From Tubiluchus corallicola (taxonomy: Eukaryota; Priapulida; Priapulimorpha; Priapulimorphida; Tubiluchidae), in assembly GCA_030141605.1 (NCBI GenBank), contig JAQGDQ010000027.1:113812-177811 (forward strand): 64,000 bases of DNA, read 5' to 3'. Below are positions 21,311 to 32,255 of this stretch, in pieces. The translations under genes were made by a program, and so were the position numbers. Each line of letters opens with the position of its first letter. Position 1 is the first letter of the stretch. The notes beneath the pieces were generated by a model, which was not told where the DNA came from, searched no databases, and worked only from the letters and a program-made list of their open reading frames with translations.

Positions 21311-23137
21311 TATTACTTGGATTGTACGATATGTCATTATTGTTATCAAAAGCAACTTTTATACATTTTATTTCGACAGTTGTGGCTTGGTATGTGGTAA
21401 CCGATGGCTCGTATATTTCGTTAACTTCAATTTGAGAGATGTACATTTGTTTTTTGTATTCTTGCGCTTGCATAAGAGCAAAAGCTTCTCTTCTTGCATT
21501 TTGGTTTAAAATTCTCTCCCAGTCTTTGTCAAATGCCCCCCTTGGGTTTCTCCCTTTTTTTTGTATTCTGAGTATCTAGTAGCATGAATGAAGAATGTGC
21601 TTGTAACTAGGCCTATATTTATACATGGCTTATAACTCTTTTGAAAACATGAGTTCCGTTTCTTTGTAAGATTTTTTTGCAGTGCTGCAGCTGTTCGTCT
21701 GAAAATGGTCGGTTATTTTTAGTCCTTTTTTCTGCAGTATTATCCACGCTGCTGTGGTCCATACTCACATGATAAGCACATTTCATTTATCACAGGCCAC
21801 TTTATGTTGTATATAACGGTCTCATGGCCAAGAACATTACGGTTTGGTTTATCATTTTGCAATATACAATAATGCCATTAAACTGACGCCAAAATTCAGT
21901 TACAAATACCGCCTTTATAACTGAAACTACTTTGTTAAATTGAAGTCTGAGTTTCGCGTGCATACCTTGCAATTAGCAATTTTATCCGTGATAATTATCT
22001 CTTTTTCTCGAGAGAAGCTTCAACTAGCAAGGGAATAATTATGAAAATATTAATACGCTGGTGCACTGTATATAATTGCACTATCAGTCGTTAATTAAAT
22101 GAGTTCGCGTCGTTATATCATCTCTCTAAAGAACCCATCAGAATCTCCAACGTTTTTTTATTCCTGAAGTGGAAAATACAAGCGCATAAAACGGTCGTAT
22201 TAAGTGTGTGTACGTACTAATGTTTTCCATACAGTTTGGCAGGAAACCAAAAAACATCAACACTCAATGGCAAAGCCAAATGGCGTTGAACGATATTTGA
22301 GTACCTGGGATAGATTTTTTACAGCCTGTCTTTGGTACTCACTCCTGCACTTGTAATCTTGATGTGTGCTGTTACTCAGTACATCCTATTGCACCTGTGT
22401 ACTTATACCTTCGAGGAAAGGAGATGCCTGCAAGGAGATGCCAGACTTTTTGGGGTTCTCTTACAATATCGAATTAAGAGGCTCTATAGAGCCCAAGCAC
22501 AATGTCCAGCAGTCCTGTCAACTCTCCAAAATAATTATGGAGCAACGTTTCGGAAGCTGAAGCATTTAAAAGAGAACGTAAGATAATTTTTATGTGCTGA
22601 TTGAAACTAATTTCTTTGATCTAAGTAAAACTTCCTGAACAAGCTGCCAGGCGCTGTCGGGACACTTTAGCAAAATCTGTTTGCAATTTGGTTAAACACT
22701 TGTGTTAACGTTTATGTAGTATCCGAGCACGCGTTTCAGCGACTTTTATTAATGTAGAACATATGTTGCGAGGAAAACTAGTTGTAGGATCATACACATG
22801 TAGTATTAACAAGCTTGTTTAAAGATGACTGCTTGACATGTATTTGCTTGTGAGGGTTTGTGTGAGGCGTAAAGGTTTCGCTCATGCAAATCATGTGTGT
22901 GTGAGTAATGGAAACTGTGTAGTTTCCCAAAAAATCTCCTGTGTATAGTGTTATAAGTCTGTGGAACCGAGTAGACACACAAAAGTAATTTCCTGCTAAC
23001 ATCAACGATTAGAACACTAATACTAATAATAATTTGGGCTCAGTGTTCTATGGCTGTTTGACTAACTTAACAATGTAAAGTGGATACTATTTCATTTAGT
23101 GTATTTAAACCCGCCTTCAGCCCGGTTTCTTGCCTTT
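21311..23137. other. Non-coding stretch; one weak frame with a donor-like end
   Basis: A plus frame of 84 codons (22,332-22,586) ends next to a donor-like GAGAAC|GTAAGA at 22,578. A second frame overlaps it. I recognise no domain and no clear acceptor, so it is recorded here and not as a gene. The rest is AT-rich unique-looking sequence. Confidence 0.4.
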
Positions 23138-23500
23138 CTAAGGAACTCTCAATTTCCCTTCAATATCATCACCAAACGCCTCTATAGGATGTTTATTTTT
23201 TACACGGTTTTCTTCTAGAAACGGTGTAATCGGGAAGCGAAAACCTTCAAAGTGGCTGTTTTTACTCATTACCGGACCACCATATAAAAAAACATCCTGG
23301 GGCGTTTGTTTTAGAGGGTTTTTGGAGGGAAATGTGTGGCTCTTTTGAAAGAAGAGAAATTGGGCTACACGGTGATGAGCACCTCTTTCACAAGCACCTC
23401 TGCCAGGATGAAGTGCTATGAGTTGGTTTGGGGGGACGTTTTTCATTCTGAAAACTGGCATAAACGGGCATGAAAGGTTACCGGTTACGAGCTAATTTAG
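23138..23500 (-). other. GC-richer block with an unidentified 107-codon frame on minus
   Basis: The minus frame starts (ATG at 23,461) MPVFRMKNVPPNQLIALHPG and ends AFGDDIEGKLRVP at 23,138. It is open upstream for about 12 further codons. GC is clearly above the surroundings and the residue composition is protein-like (no low complexity), with a hydrophobic-aromatic middle around SHFEGFRFPITPFLEE. There is no good splice acceptor or donor and no motif I can name. Its length is within chance expectation. The block sits between two telomere-core foldbacks, and a GGTTACCGGTTAC phrase at its right edge (23,477-23,489) recalls ACCGGTTACC at the right edge of copy B (24,219-24,228), so it may be part of a larger mobile element. 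Confidence 0.25.
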
Positions 23501-24030
23501 GGAACCCTTTTGGACGGCATATACATTTCTGGTTTTAGTACAGGCTTCCACTATGCATACAGACCTGGCATAATCAGTCTTCATGCATACTCTTTGTGCG
23601 CATAATTATACCAAATATTTTTATCTTGCAATTTACAAAGGTTAATGCATTTTATGACATTGCTTTTACTCATACCGACAACTGAAAGCATTGCAGAGTT
23701 TTTAACACACGTGTTTAGTCTTTGTTGCAACTAGCGTTTTAATTCTCTCGAGTTTTCTCGTTACGCATTTCACGTTAAATTCCACTCTGCCATTATTATG
23801 TCCTCCCAGGAGGCCATTTCTTCGTGTTTCAGTCTTTGTAAATTGTACGTTTATTTGTAAAATATTCCGTGTGATGTGTGGTTGTATTGCTCTTAAGTGC
23901 ATAGCTGTAATATAGGCATGCAAACTGGATGTGCAGCTATGTAGAGTAATCGACGTTTCTGCTTTTCAAACGTTTTGCGTTACATACACATTCATATAAT
24001 CAGACAGCTTATTACGTTTTATGGCCTAGC
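23501..24030. other. Non-coding stretch between an unidentified block and a telomere-core foldback
   Basis: No motif or frame worth naming was seen. It may be internal to a larger element if the ACCGGT phrases at 23,480 and 24,219 are its ends. Confidence 0.4.
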
Positions 24031-24230
24031 GAAGTCACAGGTGAAAAGTCACAGAAAAAAGGCACAGGAGGAAAGTCACAGGAAAAAACCCTAACCCTAA
24101 TCCTAACCACTAACCCTAACAATAACCCTAACCAAAAGTAACTGTGACTTTTCCTGCATGTGGCTTTTTCTAGCTAAAATTGTGACTTTTTCCTGACTTT
24201 TTTTCCTGTGACTTTTTTACCGGTTACCCC
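24031..24230. mobile_element. Foldback element with telomere-like (CCCTAA) core, copy B
   Basis: The left arm (24,031-24,084) holds four words related to AAGTCACAGG: GAAGTCACAGG, AAAAGTCACAG, GGCACAGGAGG and AAAGTCACAGGAAAA. The core (24,085-24,133) reads AACCCTAACCCTAATCC, then ACTAACCCTAAC, then AATAACCCTAACC. The right arm (24,141-24,219) holds the reverse words: CTGTGACTTTTCCTG, TTGTGACTTTTTCCTG, and TTTTCCTGTGACTTTTTT. The arms are thus a dense set of one 10-bp word, direct within an arm and inverted between arms. Compared with copy A the core is longer, cleaner and in the opposite orientation. The repeat unit CCCTAA/TTAGGG is the vertebrate-type telomere unit, which most non-arthropod, non-nematode animals share. 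Confidence 0.8.
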
Positions 24231-24830
24231 AAAGACCACCAAACTTAAAAACGCGCATTTTGAAACATATCCATTTTGTAACCAACTGTAGAATTGAACT
24301 GACTGGTGTGGATTTGGAATTGAATTGAATTAAACTGAACTGTAGTATATTAGCATTCAGCACTGCACTAAGTTAACTTAGCACTGTAGAGGTCTGCATT
24401 TTTTATTTATTTATTTTTCTGGTAAGTGAGCAGATAAATCTGCAATTATACCCCTAATTATAGTATATGCACATTATTGACATTATTCAAACTAAAGCTG
24501 GAGGAACAGACAAACAACCACGTTATGACAGCCATCTTACTTCCTGTAGGATATGACCTGACAATAACCTATATATACACAAATAAATAGGCTTCATGAG
24601 CCTCATATATGATTAGTGTTGAAAGCTTAACGCTGTTATCATCAATAATTCACGAATTGGTGTTATCTGTATTATACTAACTGGCACACTTGTGCTACGC
24701 AACGAAAATCCAATAGACAGGTGCAACCTATCACATTGTATTGTTTTAACACGTCATGAGGGTTAGGCATAACAGTAAAAAATGGTGTAGATTTCAATGT
24801 CAGTTACGCTGAGTGAGTCTGCGGATTTAC
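24231..24830. other. Non-coding stretch, nothing recognised
   Basis: Short AT-rich sequence with a GAATTGAATTGAATTAAACTGAA run near 24,316-24,338. Confidence 0.45.
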
Positions 24831-24958
24831 CCGCGAGTTCAGGCTCAGAAGCAATTTTAATCCCAAGCACTAGAGTCCCAGGACCGGTACAGGCTTTTCT
24901 GGCCATCAGCTCTCTGGGTTTGTCAAGCGTGAGATTTAATTCAGCAATCACTTCTATA
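24831..24958 (-). CDS. Possible internal exon (42 codons), unidentified protein
   Basis: On minus, a pyrimidine-rich acceptor, CATTTTTTACAG|TATAG, is followed by a fully open 128-bp stretch and a donor, GCTCGCGG-type end with GG|GTAAATCC. Entry is phase 2 and exit phase 1. The peptide reads IEVIAELNLTLDKPRELMAR then KACTGPGTLVLGIKIASEPE then LA. Only this frame is open. GC is higher than in the flanks, and the alternation of hydrophobic and polar residues suggests beta strands. If unspliced the same frame ends at 24,763. I cannot assign a family, and no neighbouring exon was identified with confidence. It could still be a chance frame: a frame of this length is not significant by itself, and the case rests on both splice sites fitting. 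Confidence 0.3.
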
Positions 24959-27639
24959 CTGTAAAAAATGTAAAACTAGAAACAACCATGTTATATGAGA
25001 AACAATATTATATGTAAAAGTGCGTACACAATTATAGAATTAACTCGTGCAATTTTTGACTTGAAAGTCACGTTTGTTCTAGAATCTAGATTATTGAAAT
25101 GCCAACAATAGCTACCGAATCAATTACCATGATATTCTTTATGTCAAGAATCAACCAACTTTTACGGAAAATCCCACGATATTATTTACAAAAAATTACA
25201 ATAATATGTAATAATCGAATATTTTAGACCAACATTGTCAAATTTTAATGCAAATGCGCATCATTGCTGTAATTAAACCTGAGGACAATGTGTTAAAAGC
25301 CTGAAAGTTCTAACGCTCGTACATGGAAAATTCCAATAACTAAGGCATAATCTTTCAGGACCTAACCGATCGTTACCCAAACATAATTAAAACATCTACA
25401 TTCTGTGATATTTACATGACATGGGGAAAAACTGTCTTTCCTAATTAACTGCTTCATAGCTAGTTAGTCATACCTGTGCTAGTTATAATACCTGCATGCA
25501 AAGTGCCATAAAAATGCCTAAATCAGATATAGCCTGCAGCTGCGAACAGCGCGAACACAAGACGTGTAATGATGTGTGTCTTACATGTAGCGTGCGAGAA
25601 AATGTGTAATTTGTCGGAAAATGTAGAAATTTAACACCTGTGGATTTCGAGAATTCTCTCAGCAATTTTACCTGTTTGTTTACCTGTGTAATACGGTGCG
25701 GGAATCCTTCGCCGCAGACAGGTAATCTGATTTCAGGTATGGTGGTTACACTGCTCACATTGATTAGCCTCCATCTGATTTACCGTTTTCTAAGCAGTTT
25801 TCTGCTGTGCATATAAACCACTACGGAAGAGATTTGAAACAGCAGTGGAGAATTCCACAGAAAACGCTTTGCATAAATACTAACACATTTGTGCAGGCGC
25901 AATTTGTCCTAAATTCGATTAGAATTAATTTTGTATTATTAGTTTAAGTTTTACGTTTATTTACAATTGAATATAAATCCAATAGGACATAAAGTTTTCG
26001 CACTCAACAATACATTACATCAGTTCAAAGCGCAACTGAAAATTCAGGTACGCTGAATTATTATTAAAATATTATCCCCTGGATTACTCTGGTTCCTTGA
26101 ATCTTCTGAAGCACAAGCAGTATTACAGATACTCCACTTAGGACACTACGGAAGAACGGCTAAAGAGAACATCCCTGTTTTAGTGACACAATCCAGTTGT
26201 GCCTAAATGAAATATGAACTTTGTATTTCAAATCACACCTGAAATTTCCTCATATTTCGTAAAAGCACAATAGTCATCTCTCCATCACAAGCTGAATAAT
26301 TAATTTTGTCAAAAATTTGTTAATTAATTTTGTTAATTTTGTAATTAAAATGGCGTTCAATAAAGCGCAAAATCCTCCTCCAAGGCCCAACAGTCCTAAA
26401 CGTATCAGCGTCAAACAGTAAGGGATTCTTCCTTGCCTCATGTCCCACCCCTCCACAAAGTTTCGTGGTCCCACTCTGGAACAAAGTTTCGTGGAAGTTT
26501 TTGCATACTGCTGACAATCAAGCGCACGAACGAACGATCAAACGAACGAACTGTCAGACAAATAAACAAACAAGCAGCGATGAAATAACATCTCCGACGG
26601 GAGGTTAGGAAAAACAAAGCTGCGCCCAGCATTAGAATTGTAAGTTTTATTTGGGTGTTTATAACAAACAAAATATACGTCAGTAAAAAAAATAAAGTGC
26701 GAACTAAATAAATAACCTCAGGTTTTAACAATCGATTACCTTGACTCTCATTACAGCCTAAATGGAAACGAACATTGTCTGTGTTAAATGTTCAAAAAAC
26801 GCCTAAAGGACCCATCCAGTGTTGATCAAACATTTGAAACCGCGCATTTCTGCTTTAGTTGTGCTCGTATTTGTTCTTTGTGATATTTATCTCGTGGGCT
26901 CTGTGACTCTCTGTCTGCAATTTTACAAAATGTGAAACTGACTGTCATTTTTAGCTTCAACTTATCTCGCTTGATGCCTTTGGCAAAATCGTTCTTTTTG
27001 CTCGAATTTTATTCCTGTCGTTTCGTGTGGTGAAGCCTTTTGTTTAATATACAGCAACGGCTTGTTCAGCGTGCGATTTACATAACAGCCTCTTAACTTT
27101 CTAATAACTTGTGTATTTTTCTTCTACTTAAGTACCTGCCCGATGGCTTATGGCAGAGCACGCGTCACCATTTTGTGCGCTAAAATAATGAACTGTTTGT
27201 GCGTTTAGAATTTAAATATTAGATACTTCTGGCCGTCGGCTGAAATCATAGTAACGCCGATCTTCTGACCGCCATGAACGGAATTAAATTCACAGGTATA
27301 GAATCTAGAGAAGCCAAACTGTGGCGTTTTGCATCTATGAGTCACTGTCTATTTTAGTCTATCGAAAATAAATACAAAGTAGGGGCTTTTTGGCCATTCT
27401 GCCTTGTTGCAAATTTTCTTTATCTTTGCAAATTTGGTGATTAAATGAACTAACATAAAGTTTAAAATGTTACACAAAAGTAGACGCTTTTTGGCAAAAA
27501 CAAAAATAAATGAAATAACCGTAGTTTTGCAGTCTAAAATTAGGGTTCTAGCATTTTTCTTTCTGTGTGAAATAAACTGCCTTCTGCATCATAGTTACAA
27601 GGCATAAGTGATCCATAAATTGTCGGAAGTTCGTTAAAA
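24959..27639. other. Non-coding stretch with small tandem duplications
   Basis: A 91-codon minus frame (25,483-25,758) contains a donor-like CACAG|GTAAAC at about 25,689 but has no recognisable domain. At 26,455-26,494 the near-palindromic word ACAAAGTTTCGTGG occurs twice at a 26-bp spacing. Positions 26,520-26,580 are a cryptic ACGAACGAACG/AAACAAAC simple repeat. No gene is supported. Confidence 0.4.
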
Positions 27640-27895
27640 CAAAACCGGAGCCAATCCTAAGCTGTAGGTCAAAGCAGTCTACTCTTTAAATATTGAAAGG
27701 AAACGTACTATTTTTTTCAAAAATGGCTTACGTGAAAAAATTATTACCACGCAACACAATTTCACGTTCGCTCCACTAGTTCTTCGCTGTTACATGCATT
27801 TCGCCATTCGCTAGTTAGACGGGCACTAGCGCTTGCATTTCGGAAACGCATTACACAAAAACTGTAGCTGTACCTCTCCGTTCAGATGTGTTAGT
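27640..27895 (+). repeat. Unknown dispersed repeat, copy 1 (plus)
   Basis: This stretch matches the reverse complement of 34,858-35,091 along its whole length. Shared words include AAATATTGAAAGGAAAC, CTTACGTGAAA, ATTATTAC, CTAGTTCTT, GCATTTCGCCATT, TTTCGGAAA, CACAAAAAC and TGTACCTCTC. Copy 1 carries an extra piece of about 24 bp (GTTAGACGGGCACTAGCG region, 27,813-27,836) that copy 2 lacks. No frame is conserved, and no terminal inverted repeats or tRNA head are evident, so the class is unknown. Confidence 0.8.
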
Positions 27896-28127
27896 TTCTG
27901 ACGAATTACGCACTTTCGACAGTACATGCGCGAGTACAGCGGTAAATTTTAAATTTGAATTTTTGTTTTAAAACATGCCTAGCTTTAGTAGAACACATTG
28001 AATATCTTACAGTAGCACTGCACTTCAATTTTCGCTTTCGCAAACACGCGCAACACGCTCGTGGAATACTTTCCCTGATGAAAATTATGTTAGTTTGTGA
28101 TGCCATCAACAGTTGGGCTCGCTCCCG

Positions 28128-28205
28128 TTAATTAAGTTCTTTTATTATTTAATATATAAGTTATTATATTTATAATAGCTCCCGTTATATAAGTTCTATT
28201 ATTTA
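28128..28205. repeat. Small tandem duplication around GCTCCCGTTA
   Basis: GCTCCCGTTAATTAAGTTCT (28,120-28,139) is followed at about 28,168 by GCTCCCGTTATATAAGTTCT, each leading into an AT-rich ATTATTTAA stretch. A two-unit local duplication of about 49 bp. No function is suggested. Confidence 0.6.
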
Positions 28206-28879
28206 AGTAACAGAAACGCGTTTGTACAAGTGCTTCATACGCAGAGTTTTCTGCGCTGCACATTTTATGGTGTGACATTGACCAGTAAGTGAAAATACTG
28301 GTGTGACTGAGTTTGTTTCAAGGATTCTCCCTTGGGTTATTATAAGCTATTATTACTGCCTGCACGGCAGACCTATGAGCTACAAAAGATTGGGATTTGT
28401 GTGACAAAAAAAAACAGTGGCTGTTACTGACAGATGTATGCCTTTTTTTTCACGAACTTTTTAGCCGTGCCTGGATTTTTGGGCATTCAGTCTAATAAAC
28501 GACTTAACTTTTACTTCCGTGACACAGTTTAAAATCATTCATGACCAAAACGGGATGCACAATGAATATCTCCACATGAAATTCCTGTTCCTGAAGGCCA
28601 GCCCTTTCTCATTAGTTGCTGCTGACCAACGGTCATTAGTAACCACCCTCAGTTCGCCTTCAGCTGACATTCAATGGACGCTGTAGGATAGCTTTCTTAT
28701 CATGGTCATTTCCGACCAAAGGATCGGCCACAAGTAAAGACGAGTTTATAGAATGAATTTAGGTTAATAAGATTACCGATTTGAATGTTATAATACGTCC
28801 GCATTTTCTTTACAAATTTCTAAATAAAGACAAAGATAAGATTTATATACCGTCGCTCATTTCACAGAAAACGGTAGCA

Positions 28880-29040
28880 TTAACGTCTATGTAGCGCCTT
28901 ACACTTACAACAATAGCGGTAAGGGCGAAATACAGAAATAGCGAATAACATGAAGGGTATGAAGGGTAACATTGGTAGCCGCTAGTATCGAACTCATGAC
29001 TGCGCAGTTGCAGTCGGAAATCTAAACCTCTCGGCTACCC
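28880..29040 (-). mobile_element. tRNA-headed SINE-like element
   Basis: On minus, the head (29,040 to 28,975) starts GGTAGCCGAGAGGTTTAG and ends GCGGCTACC. The 7-bp acceptor stem GGTAGCC/GGCTACC pairs perfectly. An A-box-like TAGCCGAGAGG and a B-box-like GAGTTCGATAC are in the right order. An anticodon-arm stem GACTG/CAGTC also pairs. The head is only 66 nt and the T arm does not pair, so it is not a working tRNA gene. The body runs on to about 28,880 and contains GTAAGGCGCTACAT, a phrase like the GCGC-rich tail of many SINEs and their partner LINEs. Its far end is not defined. It differs from the SINE family at 3.2 and 47.1 kb. Confidence 0.6.
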
Positions 29041-29850
29041 AGCCCAGGACGACCACGACTGTAATGCATTGCTACAAGGCTCTTATCTTGAGCAAAGCTT
29101 TAATGAAACTAACTGTTGGCAAAAGTTCTTTTCTCTCCCAAAAGAATCTAAGCGCAAAGTATCACATTCACAGTACACTGCGGTACATAATACGCATCCA
29201 TCTCGGGATAAAGAAATAAAAAATTCATAGATTAATCAAATTCAGCAGCTGCAGTAGTGTTTATTGTCATTCAAATTAGACCCATTCCAGTGAATTAAAC
29301 ACGGCACGCATCTCCCGGTGTATTACGCTTATATGTGTCTTCTTTCACAACCCCGTAAGTAATTTTCGCCGCCTTGGCGCACGCGTCCATTTGTAATTGC
29401 CATAATTCTCGCAATTCCTTTGTCATTCTCTTTTAATTAATTCGTCTAAGACGACGACAGCATGGGCAACTACATAAAGGTGCTAGTTATATACCCCGGA
29501 CCACCAAACGTGTGATATATAAAGGTCTGTTGGTAGAGAATAACATTCACCGGTACGCGGAACTTGATTTAGAAACACTTACTTGCTTGGACAAACAGGG
29601 TCGTAATATTGATCTTGTTTGTCGTTCGATTATCAAATTGATTTTCTAGTCTTAGTTGAACAGTGCTGTGCATCGTGTGATAATGGATCAAATAAACAAA
29701 GTTAGGGATCGTGTTGAATGCGAAATTGTCGCAGTTTGCGGCAGTGCAAATAGCAATAATCCCAATATTTATCTGCAATTTTTGTTAGACGTGATATGAG
29801 CCTGCAGTTTGCTTTACATTTGCTTTAATATTCTCTGCAGAGCTGGAGAA
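29041..29850. other. Non-coding stretch, nothing recognised
   Basis: No gene, element end or repeat of note. Confidence 0.5.
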
Positions 29851-29972
29851 ATCGTCTTATCATCATCGTCATTATGATCATCATTTATCGTCACTATCGT
29901 CATCACCAGCGTTCGGTTGTCACCATTCGTTACCGTCGTCATCATTATCGTCGTCTTCATCGTCGTCGTTCT
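29851..29972. repeat. Imperfect (ATC)/(GTC) trinucleotide repeat
   Basis: About 120 bp of degenerate CATCATCGTCATT, CGTCGTCTTCATCGTCGTC and related triplets. It is composed like the repeat at 20,309-20,382. Confidence 0.88.
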
Positions 29973-31746
29973 CATGCTCCTAATGCTTTGCGAGAAGCAC
30001 AGCTGCCATGATTGCTGTTTTTAGTTTTTTTCCTAACCAAACTTTTTCAGGAGGCGGAAATTTTGATTCAGCTTGGCAAAGTTGTTTGCATTGAGGCCTC
30101 GTGGCCATGTGTACCCTATGTGTCAGAATTAACACTCGACCACGGGGAATGCGTTCAACTTTTGTGTGGTCTAATATTTGTGCAGGTTGGGCGCCCGAAA
30201 GAAAGAGTCAACATCACTTACAATTGTATATTTTCAGCGCCTGAAAGCACATGGAAATACATGTTAGTCTAATCAAACAGCAGTGTGAGTTCCCAGGGCA
30301 AACAGACCAGTGAAAATTAAACCAATCCCACGGCTTTTTGAGCCACGCTGTGTACACAACAGCACAAACTCATTAGAGTTGCTAAGTCTTGATCCCAGAA
30401 AGTGCATTTCTTCAACTTTACTGAGCATAACTAGTTGCTTTTGCCGAACGGAAAATTGGCTTTCACTAAGACCGGAAAGCATTCAGAAATTTAATTACAC
30501 TTTTTTCCTTACTGAACTTACCTATCGATTTTTATTCATCGACAAGTCAACTAAGCTGTAAACGCTAATTGCCGGGGACTGTTTAAAGACGTAATGACCG
30601 ATGTCCAAATGACAAAAATCTACATTTACCAGTGAGATGGGGTTGAGGATGAGGTCGTCGTATTTGACTTGATTGCTATTATACCTACACCTTTATACTA
30701 AGTTAGTAAACTGTATTGAACGGAATGCTTGAGAACTGAAATTTGGTCAGCAGGTTAGGGCTTATGGGTCACTTCGCGGTCCTCTTCTCTTTTTTTTTCA
30801 ACATTAAATTACTTACATATAAAGGGTACCATGTATGAATCAGTATATAAGTTTTTTAAATTGTTTATGAGCGTTATTTCATGTGATTTGTTCGACATCC
30901 ATGGTTAGTTATCTTCCCATGCACTGTGGTCACTGATGACGAGTCGTGTTATGTATAACGTGTGTAAGCCAACTTGGGTCATGTAACAACACTGTATTTT
31001 ATACCACGAGTCATAAAATCTGACCCATTTCTAGGCATTTGCTTTCAGGAAGACTAGATACTACCTACAATAAAAATTTAAATACAATTGCACAGACTGT
31101 TCTCTATTGATTAAAACATCAGTAACCAACCGATTGTCATGCAAATTGTTGTAAATCTTGGTTTGCTGGATGTAGGCATGTGCATTTGCATAATTCACAA
31201 TCGCAAAACAAGTTGTCAGATGCAATAAACACTGGCCTTGCATATTGCACTTGCTCACTTTGGTAGTAAAGTAACATTGGTATACTGAATTAATAACTGG
31301 GGTTGGACGCTATTTTCGAGTATTGACCATGAATGTGGTTTCAGTTTGTGGTTGTCTCAGCAATATAGTCAGCCAGGACGGCGTGTGGCCACACACATGA
31401 TGTGGATGTATTGCATATTACATTACTATGCAATATTAATGCATTATACGCTAATGTTAACATATTAGCAACGTGTAATTGACACAGAAATTACTTTTGG
31501 TTACATTACATGTATAACATCGTATATTTTTAAACGACTTTCGCGTATTTTTATGTTCGAAACTATTTAGATTTACGGAATTTTAGTACATTTGCAAGTA
31601 TAACATATGGCGGTGCATTCTTAAGTGAAAGTCACCAAGGAATGTCTGCATGGTGAGATTTCACAAAAACCCACATCAGTCTGAGGTCATCAGCAAATCA
31701 ACTTCCATGCCTCCTCGTCGTGAACATTGTTTTCTTTACATTGCAG
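29973..31746. other. Non-coding stretch; one acceptor-flanked frame
   Basis: At 30,051 a good acceptor, CAAACTTTTTCAG|GAGG, opens a plus frame of 73 codons starting EAEILIQLGKVVCIEASWPC and stopping at 30,272. There is no clear donor, so it would have to be a last exon. No domain was recognised. I rate it below the exon candidates listed separately. Confidence 0.3.
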
Positions 31747-31861
31747 ACGTATAGCAGGAGGTCTTGAACATCTAAAGAAATTGTCTACTGGAACTAGACG
31801 TGTTTCACACCAGAGCGGTCGTAAATGGGCCAGACTAGGATCTTCTAACAAGTGTTAATGG
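31747..31861 (+). CDS. Possible exon with strong splice sites and internal stop, speculative
   Basis: A very good acceptor (pyrimidine run then TTTACATTGCAG|ACG) begins a 115-bp stretch that ends at a very good donor, AATGG|GTAAGTAG. Only one frame is open from the acceptor. It reads RIAGGLEHLKKLSTGTRRVS then HQSGRKWARLGSSNKC and stops at TAA 31,856-31,858, five bases before the donor. A stop this close to the donor would allow a last coding exon followed by an intron in the 3' untranslated region without triggering decay. The peptide is basic and has no domain I know. The splice sites are seen; the exon is inference. Confidence 0.25.
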
Positions 31862-32255
31862 GTAAGTAGATCTCGTTTTCATGGCTTTTAGAAAACTTTA
31901 TAGTTTTAACGCCAAGAAAACAAATTTCACTAACAAACGAGGTCAAGGTTTTTGGCAAACTTTGCAAAACTAATGCTGAATTTCACACCCATACTGAAAA
32001 AAGTAAAATCCCGGAAGAAAGCAAAATTGCATATTCCTGCTGCTAGAAACACAATTTGAGTAATGATTTACTAATGAAAAGAATTTTGTGCAAATTGAAA
32101 AAATGCAGAAAAACTTTGCCATTATCGAAAAAAATACACGTCTGAATAACTCCTACACAAACGACCAGTACGTGTCAAAATTGACAATTAGACCATGTTT
32201 TCAAAGCTAACAAATAATGTGAAATTCTGTTTGTGAAACAAAGCACCAAAGCAAA

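Noticed and set aside
22332-22586. 84-codon plus frame with donor-like end
   Set aside because: No acceptor, no domain, competing frame equally open.
25483-25758. 91-codon minus frame with CAG|GTAAAC inside
   Set aside because: No usable acceptor upstream and no recognisable protein features.
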